DNA of 55,103 nucleotides from Ardenticatena sp. (GCA_015487975.1 WFOS01000034.1:1-55103), one strand, 5' to 3'. Shown: positions 1 through 8,103, counted from the stretch's first letter. The notes: generated from the sequence alone by a model not told the origin. Numbers and translations are program-made.

Positions 1-88
1 GGGTGCGTTTGTATCCCTCGCTGCGCTGGCGCCGTCGGTCTGGAAACAGACGGGTGAATGGACGCCAAGATGCTCTCAGCGCGTCCTG
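1..88 (+). repeat. direct repeat unit, copy 1 (cut by window start)
   Basis: Bases 1-88 recur at 335-430 with few substitutions and one 8-base insertion in the second copy (an extra GCGAATGG). The unit contains GTCTG-GAAA-CAGAC, a 5-bp stem with a GNRA-type loop if transcribed. The unit starts at the window edge, so it probably extends further left. No gene is credible here: the open frames follow repeated GC-rich DNA and have no ribosome binding site. Confidence 0.85.
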
Positions 89-260
89 GTTTCGGGTGCC
101 ACACCGTCACGCCGTTGCTGATGACCGTGGGGCGGGGAGAACGGGATTGGAACGCTGGGCTTATGCCGTGCTGGTGTTGGCCGCTTCTCGCGCGTGAGGG
201 CTCACGAGGGGGTCTTTGGCCGCCGACACGCTGGTGGCAGGAGCAGGGCGGGGCTGCCGG
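89..260. other. gene-free GC-rich spacer between repeat units
   Basis: This GC-rich sequence lies between the two direct repeat units. I see no ribosome binding site, no recognisable protein and no strong hairpin. Part of it may belong to the same repeat family, but only a weak resemblance to the right-end copy (GGAACGC) was seen. Confidence 0.5.
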
Positions 261-494
261 GCCTGAGGAGCGACGCACCTGCCAGGTACGTCGTTCCTTG
301 AACGTCAGGCGTGCGTGCCGCTCGAGGTCGTGCTGGGTGCGTTTGTCTCCCTTGCTGCGCTGGCGCCGTCGGTCTGGAAACAGACGGGTGAATGGGCGAA
401 TGGGCGCCAACATGCTCTCAGCGCGTCCTGTGTGGCTTGTGCCACTTTTTTCGCTTGTTTACAGCGATCTGGGGAATCACCAGTTTTGTTCCAC
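261..494 (+). repeat. dispersed repeat family, copy A (upstream of ferritin)
   Basis: It begins with an imperfect palindrome at 266-298 (16-base arms around one central C, two mismatches). A conserved block at 299-330 (TTGAACGTCAGGCGTGCGTG) follows, then the second direct repeat unit (335-430). It ends with a conserved 3' block at about 449-487 (CAGCGATCTGG..AATCACCAGTTTT). The palindrome and following block recur, reverse-complemented, at the right end of the window. The 3' block also recurs at 35341-35374. Orientation is the same as the ferritin gene it precedes. Confidence 0.85.
335..430 (+). repeat. direct repeat unit, copy 2
   Basis: Second copy of the unit at 1-88, inside repeat copy A. 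It keeps the GTCTG-GAAA-CAGAC hairpin and carries the 8-base insertion near 396. Confidence 0.85.
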
Positions 495-523
495 TTTGCT
501 CTCCATATGATATTGACTACCAT
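495..523 (+). promoter_or_regulatory. possible ferritin promoter
   Basis: TTTGCT (495-500), 17 bases, TACCAT (518-523). TTGTTC (486) with GATATT (509) is an alternative, also 17 bases apart. Both are weak. The site is suggested mainly by position: the other two repeat copies have a clear -35 box 7-8 bases after the same CAGTTTT end. Confidence 0.3.
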
Positions 524-567
524 ATTCATTCAGCCATCCTGACAACCAACGATATGGGAGGATCACC

Positions 568-1068
568 ATGCAGGAAGCCATCCAAGATGCCTTGAACGAG
601 CAGATCAACCGCGAGTTTTACGCCTCGTATCTTTATTTGGCGATGGCGGCACATTTCGAAGCCCAAAGCCTGGATGGGTTTGCCGGTTGGATGTATGCCC
701 AGAGCGAAGAGGAATATGGGCATGCCATGCGTATCATCAAGTACATGCTCGAACGTGGTGCACCGGTCGAGTTGAAGGCCATTGCAGCGCCACCCGAAGA
801 GTTTGGGAGCCCGTTGGATATCTTCAAGCAGGCGCTCGCGCACGAACAGCATGTGACCGAAGCCATCCACGCCCTTTACAAGCTCGCTGCCGAGCATGAA
901 GACTATGCCACGATGAAGCACCTCGACTGGTTCATCGAAGAGCAAGTGGAGGAGGAAGATACTGTTGGGCGTATTGTCGATCGTTTGGCAATGGCTGGTG
1001 ATGACCGTGCCGCTTTGCTCATGCTCGATGGTGAATTGGCACAGCGTTCAGGCGGAGAAGAAGCGTAA
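568..1068 (+). CDS. ftnA: ferritin (FtnA-type)
   Basis: A 166-residue non-haem ferritin, predicted to form a 24-subunit cytoplasmic cage that oxidises Fe(II) and stores Fe(III). The dinuclear iron centre is complete: E16, E49 and H52 (EEEYGH), E93 (HEQH), Q126 and E129 (EEQVEEE). This matches the bacterial FtnA pattern and shows no haem-binding Met of bacterioferritin. Length is usual for the family. The start has GGGAGGA five bases upstream. It is a single gene between repeat copy A and a strong terminator; the neighbouring ABC ATPase gene converges on it. Confidence 0.95.
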   Translation: MQEAIQDALNEQINREFYASYLYLAMAAHFEAQSLDGFAGWMYAQSEEEYGHAMRIIKYMLERGAPVELKAIAAPPEEFGSPLDIFKQALAHEQHVTEAIHALYKLAAEHEDYATMKHLDWFIEEQVEEEDTVGRIVDRLAMAGDDRAALLMLDGELAQRSGGEEA

Positions 1069-1090
1069 GCGCACGCGATACGCATTCAAA

Positions 1091-1119
1091 AAAGCGGAGC
1101 CGTTGCGGGCTCCGCTTTT
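1091..1119 (+). terminator. intrinsic terminator after ferritin
   Basis: Stem AGCGGAGCC / GGCTCCGCT with a 6-base loop, followed by TTTTG and preceded by an A run. It may serve both the ferritin gene and the converging ABC ATPase gene. Confidence 0.85.
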
Positions 1120-1139
1120 GTTCTGTTTTGATAGCGCTC

Positions 1140-2291
1140 TCAATGCGAAGGATGGGCTTTGGCTGGTACAGGCATGGGCAATGCCTGAGAAGGTGCAGCA
1201 TGGAGTGCAGGGAGCTCGCACTCCTGAGGGCAGAGAATCGCCCGGTCCCCTTCGAAACAGGTCAGGGCATGCCCGGCATCGATCAGAACATCCACACGTG
1301 TTCCAACAGGGTATTCGACAGTATGGTCTTGCTCGCTGTGGACCAATCGTCCGGATGGCAGACGGACAGCGTACAAATAACAATCGCCGTGGAATTGACG
1401 CCCGACGATCACACCATGCCCTGTTGGGGAAAGACGCAAATGCACATCATGGGGGCGAATCATCACGTCTAATTCTCGCCCCAGTTCCCCTGGGACGGCT
1501 TGGCGCACAAAACCAATCTCGGTTTCCAGCCCATCCTGAGTTGAGCGTGCTGGTAAAAAGTCCGCCAGGCCGAGGAAATCGGCCACGAACCGTGTGGCTG
1601 GATGATGGAACACGTATTCTGGTGTGCCGACTTGTTCGAGGCGGCCAGCATTGAGGACGGCGACACGGTCGCCTACGGAAAGTGCTTCTTCCTGGTCATG
1701 CGTCACGAAAATCGCCGTGCTGCCCCACTCGCGCAAAATACGTTTGACCTCGTGACGCATATATTGGCGTAAGTCAGCATCCAGGTTGCTGAACGGTTCA
1801 TCCAACAGCACCACAACTGGTTGAGGCGCCAGGGCTCGTGCCAGTGCAACGCGCTGCTGTTGCCCTCCACTCAGTTCATGTGGGTAGCGTGTGGCGTATT
1901 TCCCCAGCCCGACCAGCTCGAGCACGTTGCGCACGCGTTGTTCACGCTTGGCGCGGGGCAGGCGGTGCAACCCAAATGCCACGTTGTCAGCAACGGTCAT
2001 GTGTGGGAAAAGCGCATATTCTTGAAAGACAATGCCAATACCACGCTTCTCGGGTGGCACCCAGCGGCCAGGTCCTGCCACAATGCGTTCGCCCACGCGG
2101 ATAATGCCCATATCGGGTTGTTCGAACCCAGCAATCAGGCGGAGTGTGGTTGTTTTGCCGCAACCGCTTGGCCCTAACAGCGCCAATACTTCGCCTTCGT
2201 AGACGTTCAGCGTCAGATTGTTGACCGCGGCCGGGCCATCCGCGTCGAATGATTTGGATACTTCTACGAGTTCGACAATGTGGTTTTTCAT
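1140..2291 (-). CDS. ABC transporter ATP-binding protein, FbpC/PotA-like
   Basis: A 383-residue ATPase of the importer class for iron, polyamine, sulfate or sugar. It has Walker A GPSGCGKTT, signature LSGGQQQR, Walker B VVLLDEP and a switch His in FVTHDQEEA, then a C-terminal TOBE-like region of about 120 residues. The sequence style (LLGPSGCGKTTTLRLIAGFE, DVMIRPHDV) is closest to FbpC-type Fe(III) importers, which would suit the neighbouring ferritin, but the substrate cannot be read. No permease or binding protein is adjacent, so it would work with partners encoded elsewhere. The ATG at 2291 is preferred because AGAGAGG lies 8 bases upstream; an in-frame start 51 bases earlier has none. Confidence 0.88.
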   Translation of the reverse strand: MKNHIVELVEVSKSFDADGPAAVNNLTLNVYEGEVLALLGPSGCGKTTTLRLIAGFEQPDMGIIRVGERIVAGPGRWVPPEKRGIGIVFQEYALFPHMTVADNVAFGLHRLPRAKREQRVRNVLELVGLGKYATRYPHELSGGQQQRVALARALAPQPVVVLLDEPFSNLDADLRQYMRHEVKRILREWGSTAIFVTHDQEEALSVGDRVAVLNAGRLEQVGTPEYVFHHPATRFVADFLGLADFLPARSTQDGLETEIGFVRQAVPGELGRELDVMIRPHDVHLRLSPTGHGVIVGRQFHGDCYLYAVRLPSGRLVHSEQDHTVEYPVGTRVDVLIDAGHALTCFEGDRAILCPQECELPALHAAPSQALPMPVPAKAHPSH

Positions 2292-2355
2292 TGGCCAATG
2301 CCTCTCTGGTTTCGCACACCAAGTATGTGAAAAAGTCCACAAAACAAGCAGCTAA

Positions 2356-2384
2356 ATCGTATCATAGTTGAGTAGCAATGTCAA
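2356..2384 (-). promoter_or_regulatory. sigma-70-type promoter for the ABC ATPase gene
   Basis: Reading the minus strand: TTGACA (2384-2379), 17 bases, TACGAT (2361-2356). The -35 is consensus and the spacing ideal. Confidence 0.75.
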
Positions 2385-2591
2385 CAATTCACAGGCGGAA
2401 GGCATTTTCAAAACAAGGAGCACCCAAAAGAGACAGAGGAAGCAAACAAGGTGAAACATGCACGTGTGTTTTTGGTTGCAAAAATCAAATGATGTCGTTG
2501 GCGTGGATGGTCCGTATTTGGAGAAACAAGAGCTTCTCATCACAATTTGCGTCGATGTGCAAGCCAACACAACACAGAGGGTTGAATTTTT
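2385..2591. other. spacer before the lipoprotein gene
   Basis: A-rich, lower-GC DNA than the surroundings. Beyond the divergent promoter at 2356-2384 I see no clear promoter, hairpin or gene. Confidence 0.5.
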
Positions 2592-3878
2592 ATGCGCTTT
2601 ATCGGAACGTTGCTTGTTCTCACCACATTGACATTGGCGGCCAGTGCTTGTCAGGCGGTCGCGAGGCCGACAACCGAGACACCATTGGAACTGGCAGAAA
2701 CGACAGGTGAGCCTTCGCCGCTGCGCCCAACGATTACGCCCGTGCCGACGATAACGCCATCTCCGATGGCCACGGCCACGCCTGTACCGATCATGGCAGA
2801 AGGTGCAGAAGAGATCTATTTGCCATTGGTAAATACCGAAGCGACACATACCGCCAATGCCCCTCTGGAACCAACACCCACACGGCGGCCAAAACCAACG
2901 CCGACTCCCGAGAGGCTTCTGTTACGCACGGATTTGCCGGCGCTGACATTGCCTGAATGGCCACGGCCAGTCAATGATAATGGCATGTGTATCCACCTCT
3001 CGCGGAATCAGTATCCATCGCCGGAAGAAATAGACCGCGATATTGCACGCTTGCAGGCAATGAAAATGCGTTGGGCATTGGTGCTCTATGCTGATGAAAA
3101 TATTTTGCACATGGCGGCCCCCAAGTTTGCTGCTGCGGGGATTGTCCCCGTCTGGCGCAAAATGTTGCGACCGTATGAAGCCTACCATGGAGGTTGGGCG
3201 CGTGATGTACAAATCGTGCAACAGTATGGGTTGCCTCCCTACTTCCAGCTGTACAACGAGCCGAGTCTCGACCAGGAATGGTATGAGCGTGGGGGCAAAC
3301 CAGAGTGGGATGATTTCATCGACAACCTGATGGATGCCACCGAGGAAGTGTACAATGCAGGTGGGTTTGTTGGTTGGCAATTTATCAACCAGGAATGGCT
3401 CGACCGGGCACTGGACGAATTGGAGCGCCGCGGGGGAGAGCAGGTCTTAGGACGCTTCTTCTTCGTGGCGCATTCGTATGGCAACAATCATCCCCCGGAA
3501 TACGATTTGGACATCCATAGTGTGCTGGGGTGGCGCTTTTTCGCCCAGCAGTTCCAGGATCGCTATGGGGTTGTACCGCCGATCATTGTGGGAGAAGGTG
3601 GCTGGCGCATTGGCAACGACCAGGATGCCAATTTCCCCCCCATCGATGCCAACATGCACCGGGATTACCACGTGGAAGTCTTCCGTTGGTTCCAAACGGG
3701 TATTCTGAGCAATGGCGAGCCTTTGCCCGATTACCTCTTCGCGTTTTGCCCCTGGTTACTCAGCGCGCCTATGGACGATAGCGCCTGGTTTGATAGCTAT
3801 GCCGGCGATCGCGTGATGACGATTGAAGCGGTCAAGCGTATGCCCGCATTTGTGCGTAAGTTTTCGTGGGACCAATAA
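2592..3878 (+). CDS. lipoprotein with glycoside-hydrolase-like (clan A) domain
   Basis: A 428-residue exported protein. Residues 1-20 form a signal peptide ending in a lipobox-like ASAC (C20 lipidated). Residues 41-107 are a Thr/Pro-rich linker interrupted by IYLPLV. From about 115 to 428 is a TIM-barrel-like domain. Two acidic sites fit a retaining clan A glycosidase: NEP (E223, acid/base) and VGEGGW (E335, nucleophile). The family (GH5/39-like) and substrate are not identifiable by eye. It is a single gene closed by a terminator. The start has only a distant AGAGGG. It could also be a carbohydrate-binding relative that has lost catalysis. Confidence 0.7.
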   Translation: MRFIGTLLVLTTLTLAASACQAVARPTTETPLELAETTGEPSPLRPTITPVPTITPSPMATATPVPIMAEGAEEIYLPLVNTEATHTANAPLEPTPTRRPKPTPTPERLLLRTDLPALTLPEWPRPVNDNGMCIHLSRNQYPSPEEIDRDIARLQAMKMRWALVLYADENILHMAAPKFAAAGIVPVWRKMLRPYEAYHGGWARDVQIVQQYGLPPYFQLYNEPSLDQEWYERGGKPEWDDFIDNLMDATEEVYNAGGFVGWQFINQEWLDRALDELERRGGEQVLGRFFFVAHSYGNNHPPEYDLDIHSVLGWRFFAQQFQDRYGVVPPIIVGEGGWRIGNDQDANFPPIDANMHRDYHVEVFRWFQTGILSNGEPLPDYLFAFCPWLLSAPMDDSAWFDSYAGDRVMTIEAVKRMPAFVRKFSWDQ

Positions 3879-3915
3879 TCGCCACGAAACAGATCTTGCA
3901 CACACGTTCAATGGT

Positions 3916-3945
3916 CGGGGAGATCGGTGCTCCCCGGCTTTTTTT
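3916..3945 (+). terminator. intrinsic terminator after lipoprotein gene
   Basis: Stem CGGGGAG / CTCCCCG with a 7-base loop, then GC and seven T. Confidence 0.85.
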
Positions 3946-4083
3946 GCCACAATGCTTGCGAAGAAGAGCACGTTCTCCCACTTTCTGCATTTAAACGGAT
4001 AACCCATGAGGGTTACCTGTGAAATGTATCACTATCAAAACCTCTCCAATTCAGTGGAGCGGTAGTTTTTGAAAGCAACACTT

Positions 4084-4092
4084 TGCTATACT
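4084..4092 (+). promoter_or_regulatory. extended -10 promoter for the mevalonate-entry operon
   Basis: TGC-TATACT matches the TGn extended -10 form; no good -35 lies at 16-18 bases. The predicted start near 4099 leaves a leader of about 63 bases that contains the hairpin at 4112-4128. Confidence 0.55.
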
Positions 4093-4111
4093 CGTTCATA
4101 AGTGATGGTTT

Positions 4112-4132
4112 GCCCGGCCAGGCCGGGCTTTT
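4112..4132 (+). promoter_or_regulatory. leader hairpin, terminator-like, before HMG-CoA synthase
   Basis: A perfect 8-base stem GCCCGGCC / GGCCGGGC around a single A, followed by TTTTG. It lies between the -10 element and the start codon. One unpaired base is too tight a loop, so the RNA would open the central pairs. It could be an attenuator or an mRNA stabiliser. Confidence 0.5.
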
Positions 4133-4161
4133 GTATGCCCTGTATGAAGGAGGATGAGACG

Positions 4162-5223
4162 ATGACTAGAAAACTCAAGCCCAATCGCGATGTTGGCATT
4201 GTGGGCTACGGTGCCTATGTGCCCCGTTATCGCCTGGCGGCGGAAGCGATTGCCGACGTGTGGCGAGGGGGCCAAAATGCCACACTGCCTGTCGAAAGCA
4301 AAAGCGTACCCGGTCCGGATGAAGATACAGTCACGATGGCTATCGAGGCCGCACAAAACGCGCTGCGCCGTGCCGGGATTGCACCAGAGGTGATTCGTGC
4401 GGTTTGGGTAGGTTCCGAATCGCACCCCTATGCGGTGAAGCCAACCAGTACGATTGTGGCGCAGGCGCTTGGTATTGCCCCGTACACCAATGCAGCGGAT
4501 TTCGAGTTCGCGTGCAAGGCAGGGACCGAAGCGATGCAGGCGGCAATCGGGTTTGTGGGGAGTGGTATGGCGGAGTACGCCATGGCCATCGGAATGGATA
4601 CCGCCCAAGGGCGCCCAGGTGACGCCTTGGAATACACAGCGGCTGCTGGTGGTGCGGCGTACATTTTTGGGCCTGCGGAAGAGGCCATTGCGGTACTCGA
4701 AGGCTCGGTGAGCTATGTGACGGACACACCTGACTTCTTCCGCCGTGCCTACCAAAAATATCCTGAGCATGGCAATCGTTTTACAGGGGAGCCAGCCTAT
4801 TTTCACCATGTGTTGAGCGCTGCTCAGGCTCTCATGGATGAATTAGGGCTCAAATCTGAAGATTTTGCGGCTGTGGTTTTCCATCAACCTAATAGCAAGT
4901 TCCCTCAGCGTGCGGCAAGAAAACTGGGCTTCACGCGTGAACAAATTCACGCTGGTTTACTTGCACCTGTCATCGGCAACACCTATGCCGGGGCTTCCCC
5001 TTTGGGCTTTACAGCTGCCTTGGATGAAGCCAAACCTGGCGACCGTTTACTCATTGTCAGTTTCGGTTCGGGGGCCGGTAGCGATGCCATGAGTTTCATC
5101 GTCACGGATCGCATCGAGGAAGTGCGCGACCGTGCGCCACGTACACGCGCCTATATCGAACGCCGCCAGGCGGTTGACTACGCCACGTACTTGCGCTGGC
5201 GCAAAAAAGTGAAGGTGCATTGA
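4162..5223 (+). CDS. hydroxymethylglutaryl-CoA synthase, archaeal type
   Basis: A 353-residue thiolase-fold enzyme that condenses acetyl-CoA with acetoacetyl-CoA to HMG-CoA, the committed step of the mevalonate pathway. Catalytic residues are in archaeal-HMGS contexts: E86 ([12 protein letters not shown]), C118 (FACKAGTEA) and H241 (FHQPNSKFP). The start at 4162 follows AAGGAGG by 8 bases; an in-frame ATG 60 bases earlier would translate the leader hairpin. It is the first gene of a three-gene set with thiolase and a DUF35 protein, the same set that forms the archaeal thiolase/HMGS complex passing acetoacetyl-CoA directly. A related beta-ketoacyl-type role is possible but less likely. Confidence 0.9.
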   Translation: MTRKLKPNRDVGIVGYGAYVPRYRLAAEAIADVWRGGQNATLPVESKSVPGPDEDTVTMAIEAAQNALRRAGIAPEVIRAVWVGSESHPYAVKPTSTIVAQALGIAPYTNAADFEFACKAGTEAMQAAIGFVGSGMAEYAMAIGMDTAQGRPGDALEYTAAAGGAAYIFGPAEEAIAVLEGSVSYVTDTPDFFRRAYQKYPEHGNRFTGEPAYFHHVLSAAQALMDELGLKSEDFAAVVFHQPNSKFPQRAARKLGFTREQIHAGLLAPVIGNTYAGASPLGFTAALDEAKPGDRLLIVSFGSGAGSDAMSFIVTDRIEEVRDRAPRTRAYIERRQAVDYATYLRWRKKVKVH

Positions 5224-5237
5224 GGAAGGAGGGCATC

Positions 5238-6404
5238 ATGCGTGATGTAGCGATTGTAGGCATTGGACAGACCCCTGTGCGAGAACATTGGGATAAAGGC
5301 GTGCGCGATCTGGCTGTTGAGGCTGTTCTCGATGCGATGGCAGATGCGCACATTGAACGCGCCGATGCGCTGTACGTGGGCAATATGCTGAGCGGCAAAT
5401 TGAGTGGGCAAGAACATCTTGGTGCGTTGATTGCTGACTATGTCGGGCTGGAAGGCATCGAAGCTGTCAAGGTGGAGGCCGCATGTGGCTCGGCAGCCGC
5501 GACATTGCGGCAGGCTATTCTGGCCGTGCAATCCGGGGCGGTGAATATTGCCATTGCAGTCGGTGTCGAAAAACTGACCGAAATGACAAGTGGATGTACC
5601 ACCAACGCGCTCGCTATGGCCTCTGATGGAGACTACGAGGCTGAAATGGGGCTTTCGTTTGTGGCTATCAACGCCTTGCTCATGCAGCGTTACATGTACG
5701 AATATGGGGTTGACAAGGACGATTTTGCAGCGTTCACTCTCAACGCTCATGCCAACGCAGCCCACAACCCCAATGCCATGTTCCGCAATCGGATGACCCG
5801 CGAACAATATGCCAACGCTAAAATGATTGCCAGCCCCATCAATTTGCTCGATTCCAGCCCGATTGCCGATGGGGCAGCGGCTGTGGTGATCATGCCCACC
5901 GATATGGCATTCGATTTTAGTGACAAGCCGATCCGCATTGCTGCCTGTGAAGTGGCAACCGATACCATTGCCCTCGACAATCGCGCCAACCCGCTTTGGT
6001 TGCGTGGTGTCGAATGCAGTGCCCGCAAGGCATATCGCACGGCTGGCATCACGCCAGAGCAGGTGCGTCTCTTCGAGGTCCACGATGCGTTTAGCATCAT
6101 GGCGGCGCTTTCGCTCGAGGCCAGCGGCTTTGCAGAACCAGGCACGGCTGTGCGGCTGGCCAACGAGGGTGAAATTCGCCGCGATGGACGTATCCCCATT
6201 GCCACGTTCGGCGGTTTGAAGGGGCGTGGTCACCCCGTTGGTGCGACTGGCATCTATCAGGTCGTGGAAGCGACTTTGCAGCTGCGTGGTGAGGCTCCCG
6301 AAGCGTTGCAAGTGGACGATGTGGACTATGCTATGGCGCAAAATATTGGTGGAAGTGGAGCCACGGTGGTGACGACGATTTTGGAACGTTTGGAACGCAA
6401 GTAA
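5238..6404 (+). CDS. acetyl-CoA C-acetyltransferase (thiolase), archaeal type
   Basis: A 388-residue thiolase that joins two acetyl-CoA into acetoacetyl-CoA. C83 (EAACGSAAA) is the acyl-carrying Cys; H282 (VHDAF) and H332 (GGLKGRGHPVGATG) are the other catalytic positions. The usual C-terminal CxG loop is NIGGSG, as in the archaeal/SCP2-like branch that depends on a partner DUF35 protein. The ATG at 5238 has GGAAGGAGGG upstream and begins 14 bases after the HMG-CoA synthase stop. Its neighbours make a biosynthetic role more likely than fatty-acid degradation. Confidence 0.9.
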   Translation: MRDVAIVGIGQTPVREHWDKGVRDLAVEAVLDAMADAHIERADALYVGNMLSGKLSGQEHLGALIADYVGLEGIEAVKVEAACGSAAATLRQAILAVQSGAVNIAIAVGVEKLTEMTSGCTTNALAMASDGDYEAEMGLSFVAINALLMQRYMYEYGVDKDDFAAFTLNAHANAAHNPNAMFRNRMTREQYANAKMIASPINLLDSSPIADGAAAVVIMPTDMAFDFSDKPIRIAACEVATDTIALDNRANPLWLRGVECSARKAYRTAGITPEQVRLFEVHDAFSIMAALSLEASGFAEPGTAVRLANEGEIRRDGRIPIATFGGLKGRGHPVGATGIYQVVEATLQLRGEAPEALQVDDVDYAMAQNIGGSGATVVTTILERLERK

Positions 6405-6416
6405 AGGAGGACGGAG

Positions 6417-6815
6417 ATGGATATTCCGCGCCATTGGCGATTACACAACCAGCGCTATAAACTGGAAGGAAGCCGCTGCACTCGCTGCGGTACACTGGCT
6501 TTTCCCCCGCGCCCTATTTGCCGTGTATGCCGTAGCCGCGACATGGAACCGTACACGTTTTCTGGGCGCGGTACCGTGTACAGTTATTCAGTTGTCTATC
6601 AATCGCCCGAAGGCTTCGAAGCATATGTGCCGTATGTGGTGGCGCTGATCGATCTGGAAGAAGGCGTGCGTATCACCGCGCAATTGACCGACGTCAACCC
6701 TGATGAGGTATATATCGGCATGCCTGTTGAGATGGTGGTGCGCAAAATCCGTGAAGATGGCGAGCGTGGCTTGATTGTGTATGGCTACAAGTTCCGCCCC
6801 CCTTTGACGGCCTGA
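6417..6815 (+). CDS. DUF35 zinc-ribbon/OB-fold protein (thiolase-HMGS bridge)
   Basis: A 132-residue protein with an N-terminal rubredoxin-like zinc ribbon (C21xxC24, C35xxC38) and a C-terminal OB fold (VYSYSVVYQSP, VALIDLEEGVRI). In archaea this family holds acetoacetyl-CoA thiolase and HMG-CoA synthase together and completes the shared CoA site. Its position as third gene, 12 bases after the thiolase with AAAGGAGG before the start, fits that role. It has no catalytic residues of its own. Confidence 0.88.
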   Translation: MDIPRHWRLHNQRYKLEGSRCTRCGTLAFPPRPICRVCRSRDMEPYTFSGRGTVYSYSVVYQSPEGFEAYVPYVVALIDLEEGVRITAQLTDVNPDEVYIGMPVEMVVRKIREDGERGLIVYGYKFRPPLTA

Positions 6816-6834
6816 TCGATATCACACACAACGA

Positions 6835-6863
6835 AACGGGACGCCTGCAAGCGTCCCGTTTTT
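6835..6863 (+). terminator. intrinsic terminator of the mevalonate-entry operon
   Basis: Stem AACGGGACGC / GCGTCCCGTT with a 6-base loop and a T run. It may also serve the converging gene at 6880. Confidence 0.88.
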
Positions 6864-6879
6864 GCGTGATACAGATTCT

Positions 6880-7365
6880 TCATGGCGTTTCGAAAGAGTT
6901 TTTGAGCATGGCGCTTTCGGCGGTTTCTAGAACTGCCATGCGTGTATACGGCGAAAGCGTTTCGAGGACCCCTTCGATAAGGCCCGGCTCGTTGAGCACC
7001 CATGCGTTGACCACCAAATCAGCAAGCGCTTCGACGATCAAAGGGTACTCTCCATCGAGAACCCCTTGGCTCGCTGCTGCAAGCGAACGCCCAATGGCGT
7101 TGATGGTTGCGCGTAGGCGGTGATATGGATCGAAAATACGCAATTGTTGATACGTCGGTACAACTTCTTCCAGCAAAATGCGATACAACCGGGCCAGATC
7201 TTCGGGGGAGATATGAGACGGCGCTTCCAATTCCAGGAATGGCCGAATGGCATCCGCCAACATCGTCCCGGCTCCTACGCCGTACGTGATGCCGTAGATG
7301 GCATGATCAATCAGTTCGCGCAAAGCCGGTTCAGGTAATGTATGCCAGTGTTGAATGGGCGTCAT
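6880..7365 (-). CDS. hypothetical all-helical protein
   Basis: A 161-residue soluble protein I do not recognise. It is rich in Leu, Ala and Glu, with no signal peptide, membrane segment or metal motif. Predicted helices include LARLYRILLEEVVPTYQQL and a C-terminal LIEGVLETLSP segment. AGGAGG lies about 13 bases before the ATG, rather far. It is transcribed divergently from the yceI-like gene. Codon use resembles the neighbours, so it is likely a real gene. Confidence 0.65.
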   Translation of the reverse strand: MTPIQHWHTLPEPALRELIDHAIYGITYGVGAGTMLADAIRPFLELEAPSHISPEDLARLYRILLEEVVPTYQQLRIFDPYHRLRATINAIGRSLAAASQGVLDGEYPLIVEALADLVVNAWVLNEPGLIEGVLETLSPYTRMAVLETAESAMLKNSFETP

Positions 7366-7480
7366 TGGTGACCGATTTCCTCCTCATGCTCTCTGTATAT
7401 GGTACGCTGTCCCTGGCATGCTGCAAATGTAGGACACCGAAAAGGATGTCTGCATGGACACCTGAAAGGACACGCATCGC

Positions 7481-7486
7481 TATACT
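7481..7486 (+). promoter_or_regulatory. possible -10 element for the yceI-like gene
   Basis: TATACT about 48 bases before the start codon. No convincing -35 at normal spacing (TGGACA is 20 bases upstream). Confidence 0.35.
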
Positions 7487-7533
7487 AGACATCGAAGGAT
7501 CGTTTTTCGAATTTTTACACACGGAGGTGAAAC

Positions 7534-8079
7534 ATGGGCTGGATTGTTGACAAAACACACTCGCACATTGAATTTGCTGTGCGCCACATGATGATGAGCA
7601 AGGTGCGCGGTTCGTTCAAAGAGTACGATGTACGCCTGGATTTGAACGAGACCACTCCAGAGCAATCCTATGTTGAAGCGCATATCAAGGTCGCAAGCAT
7701 TGACACAGGCGTGGAAGACCGCGATACCCACTTGCGTTCACCGGATTTCTTCGATGCTGAAAACTATCCGGAAATGATCTTCAAGTCGAAGCGCATCGAG
7801 CGCGTGGACGATACACACTATCGTGTGATTGGCGATCTCACCATCAAGAATGTGACCCGTGAAGTGGCGCTTGATGTTGAAGTGGCTGGTCCATACAAGG
7901 ACCCGTGGGGCAATGAACGCCTGGGCTTTGTGGCGACAACCAAAATCAACCGCAAGGACTTCGGGCTGAGCTGGAACGTGGCACTGGAAACGGGTGGCTG
8001 GCTGGTTGGTGAAACTGTCGAGATCGAAATCGCGCTGGAAGCGGTGAAGCAACCGCAAGAAGCACCTGTGAACGCCTGA
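7534..8079 (+). CDS. YceI-family protein
   Basis: A 181-residue lipocalin-like beta-barrel protein of the YceI family, whose members bind polyisoprenoids or other amphiphilic lipids. The family pattern is clear: WIVDKTHSHIEFAVRHMM at the N-terminus, DTGVEDRDTHLRSPDFFDAENYP in the middle, and NRKDFGLSWN near the C-terminus. Unlike the E. coli protein it has no signal peptide, so it is probably cytoplasmic. GGAGG lies 7 bases before the start. A link to the mevalonate operon 0.7 kb away is tempting but rests only on proximity. Confidence 0.9.
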   Translation: MGWIVDKTHSHIEFAVRHMMMSKVRGSFKEYDVRLDLNETTPEQSYVEAHIKVASIDTGVEDRDTHLRSPDFFDAENYPEMIFKSKRIERVDDTHYRVIGDLTIKNVTREVALDVEVAGPYKDPWGNERLGFVATTKINRKDFGLSWNVALETGGWLVGETVEIEIALEAVKQPQEAPVNA

Positions 8080-8103
8080 GACGCACTACCACCTCACATC
8101 CTG

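Noticed and set aside
261..494. CRISPR array
   Set aside because: The repeats are long, only two in tandem, and differ in spacing; there are no short regular repeats or cas genes.
58..510. Open reading frame of 150 codons across repeat copy A
   Set aside because: No ribosome binding site, Arg/Trp/Cys-rich composition typical of GC-rich non-coding DNA, and it runs through duplicated repeat units.
1140..2342. Longer start for the ABC ATPase
   Set aside because: The first 17 residues lack family similarity and a ribosome site; the ATG at 2291 has one.
5178..6434. Antisense reading frame of 418 codons opposite the thiolase
   Set aside because: It is a His/Gln-rich shadow of the thiolase gene with no start signal.
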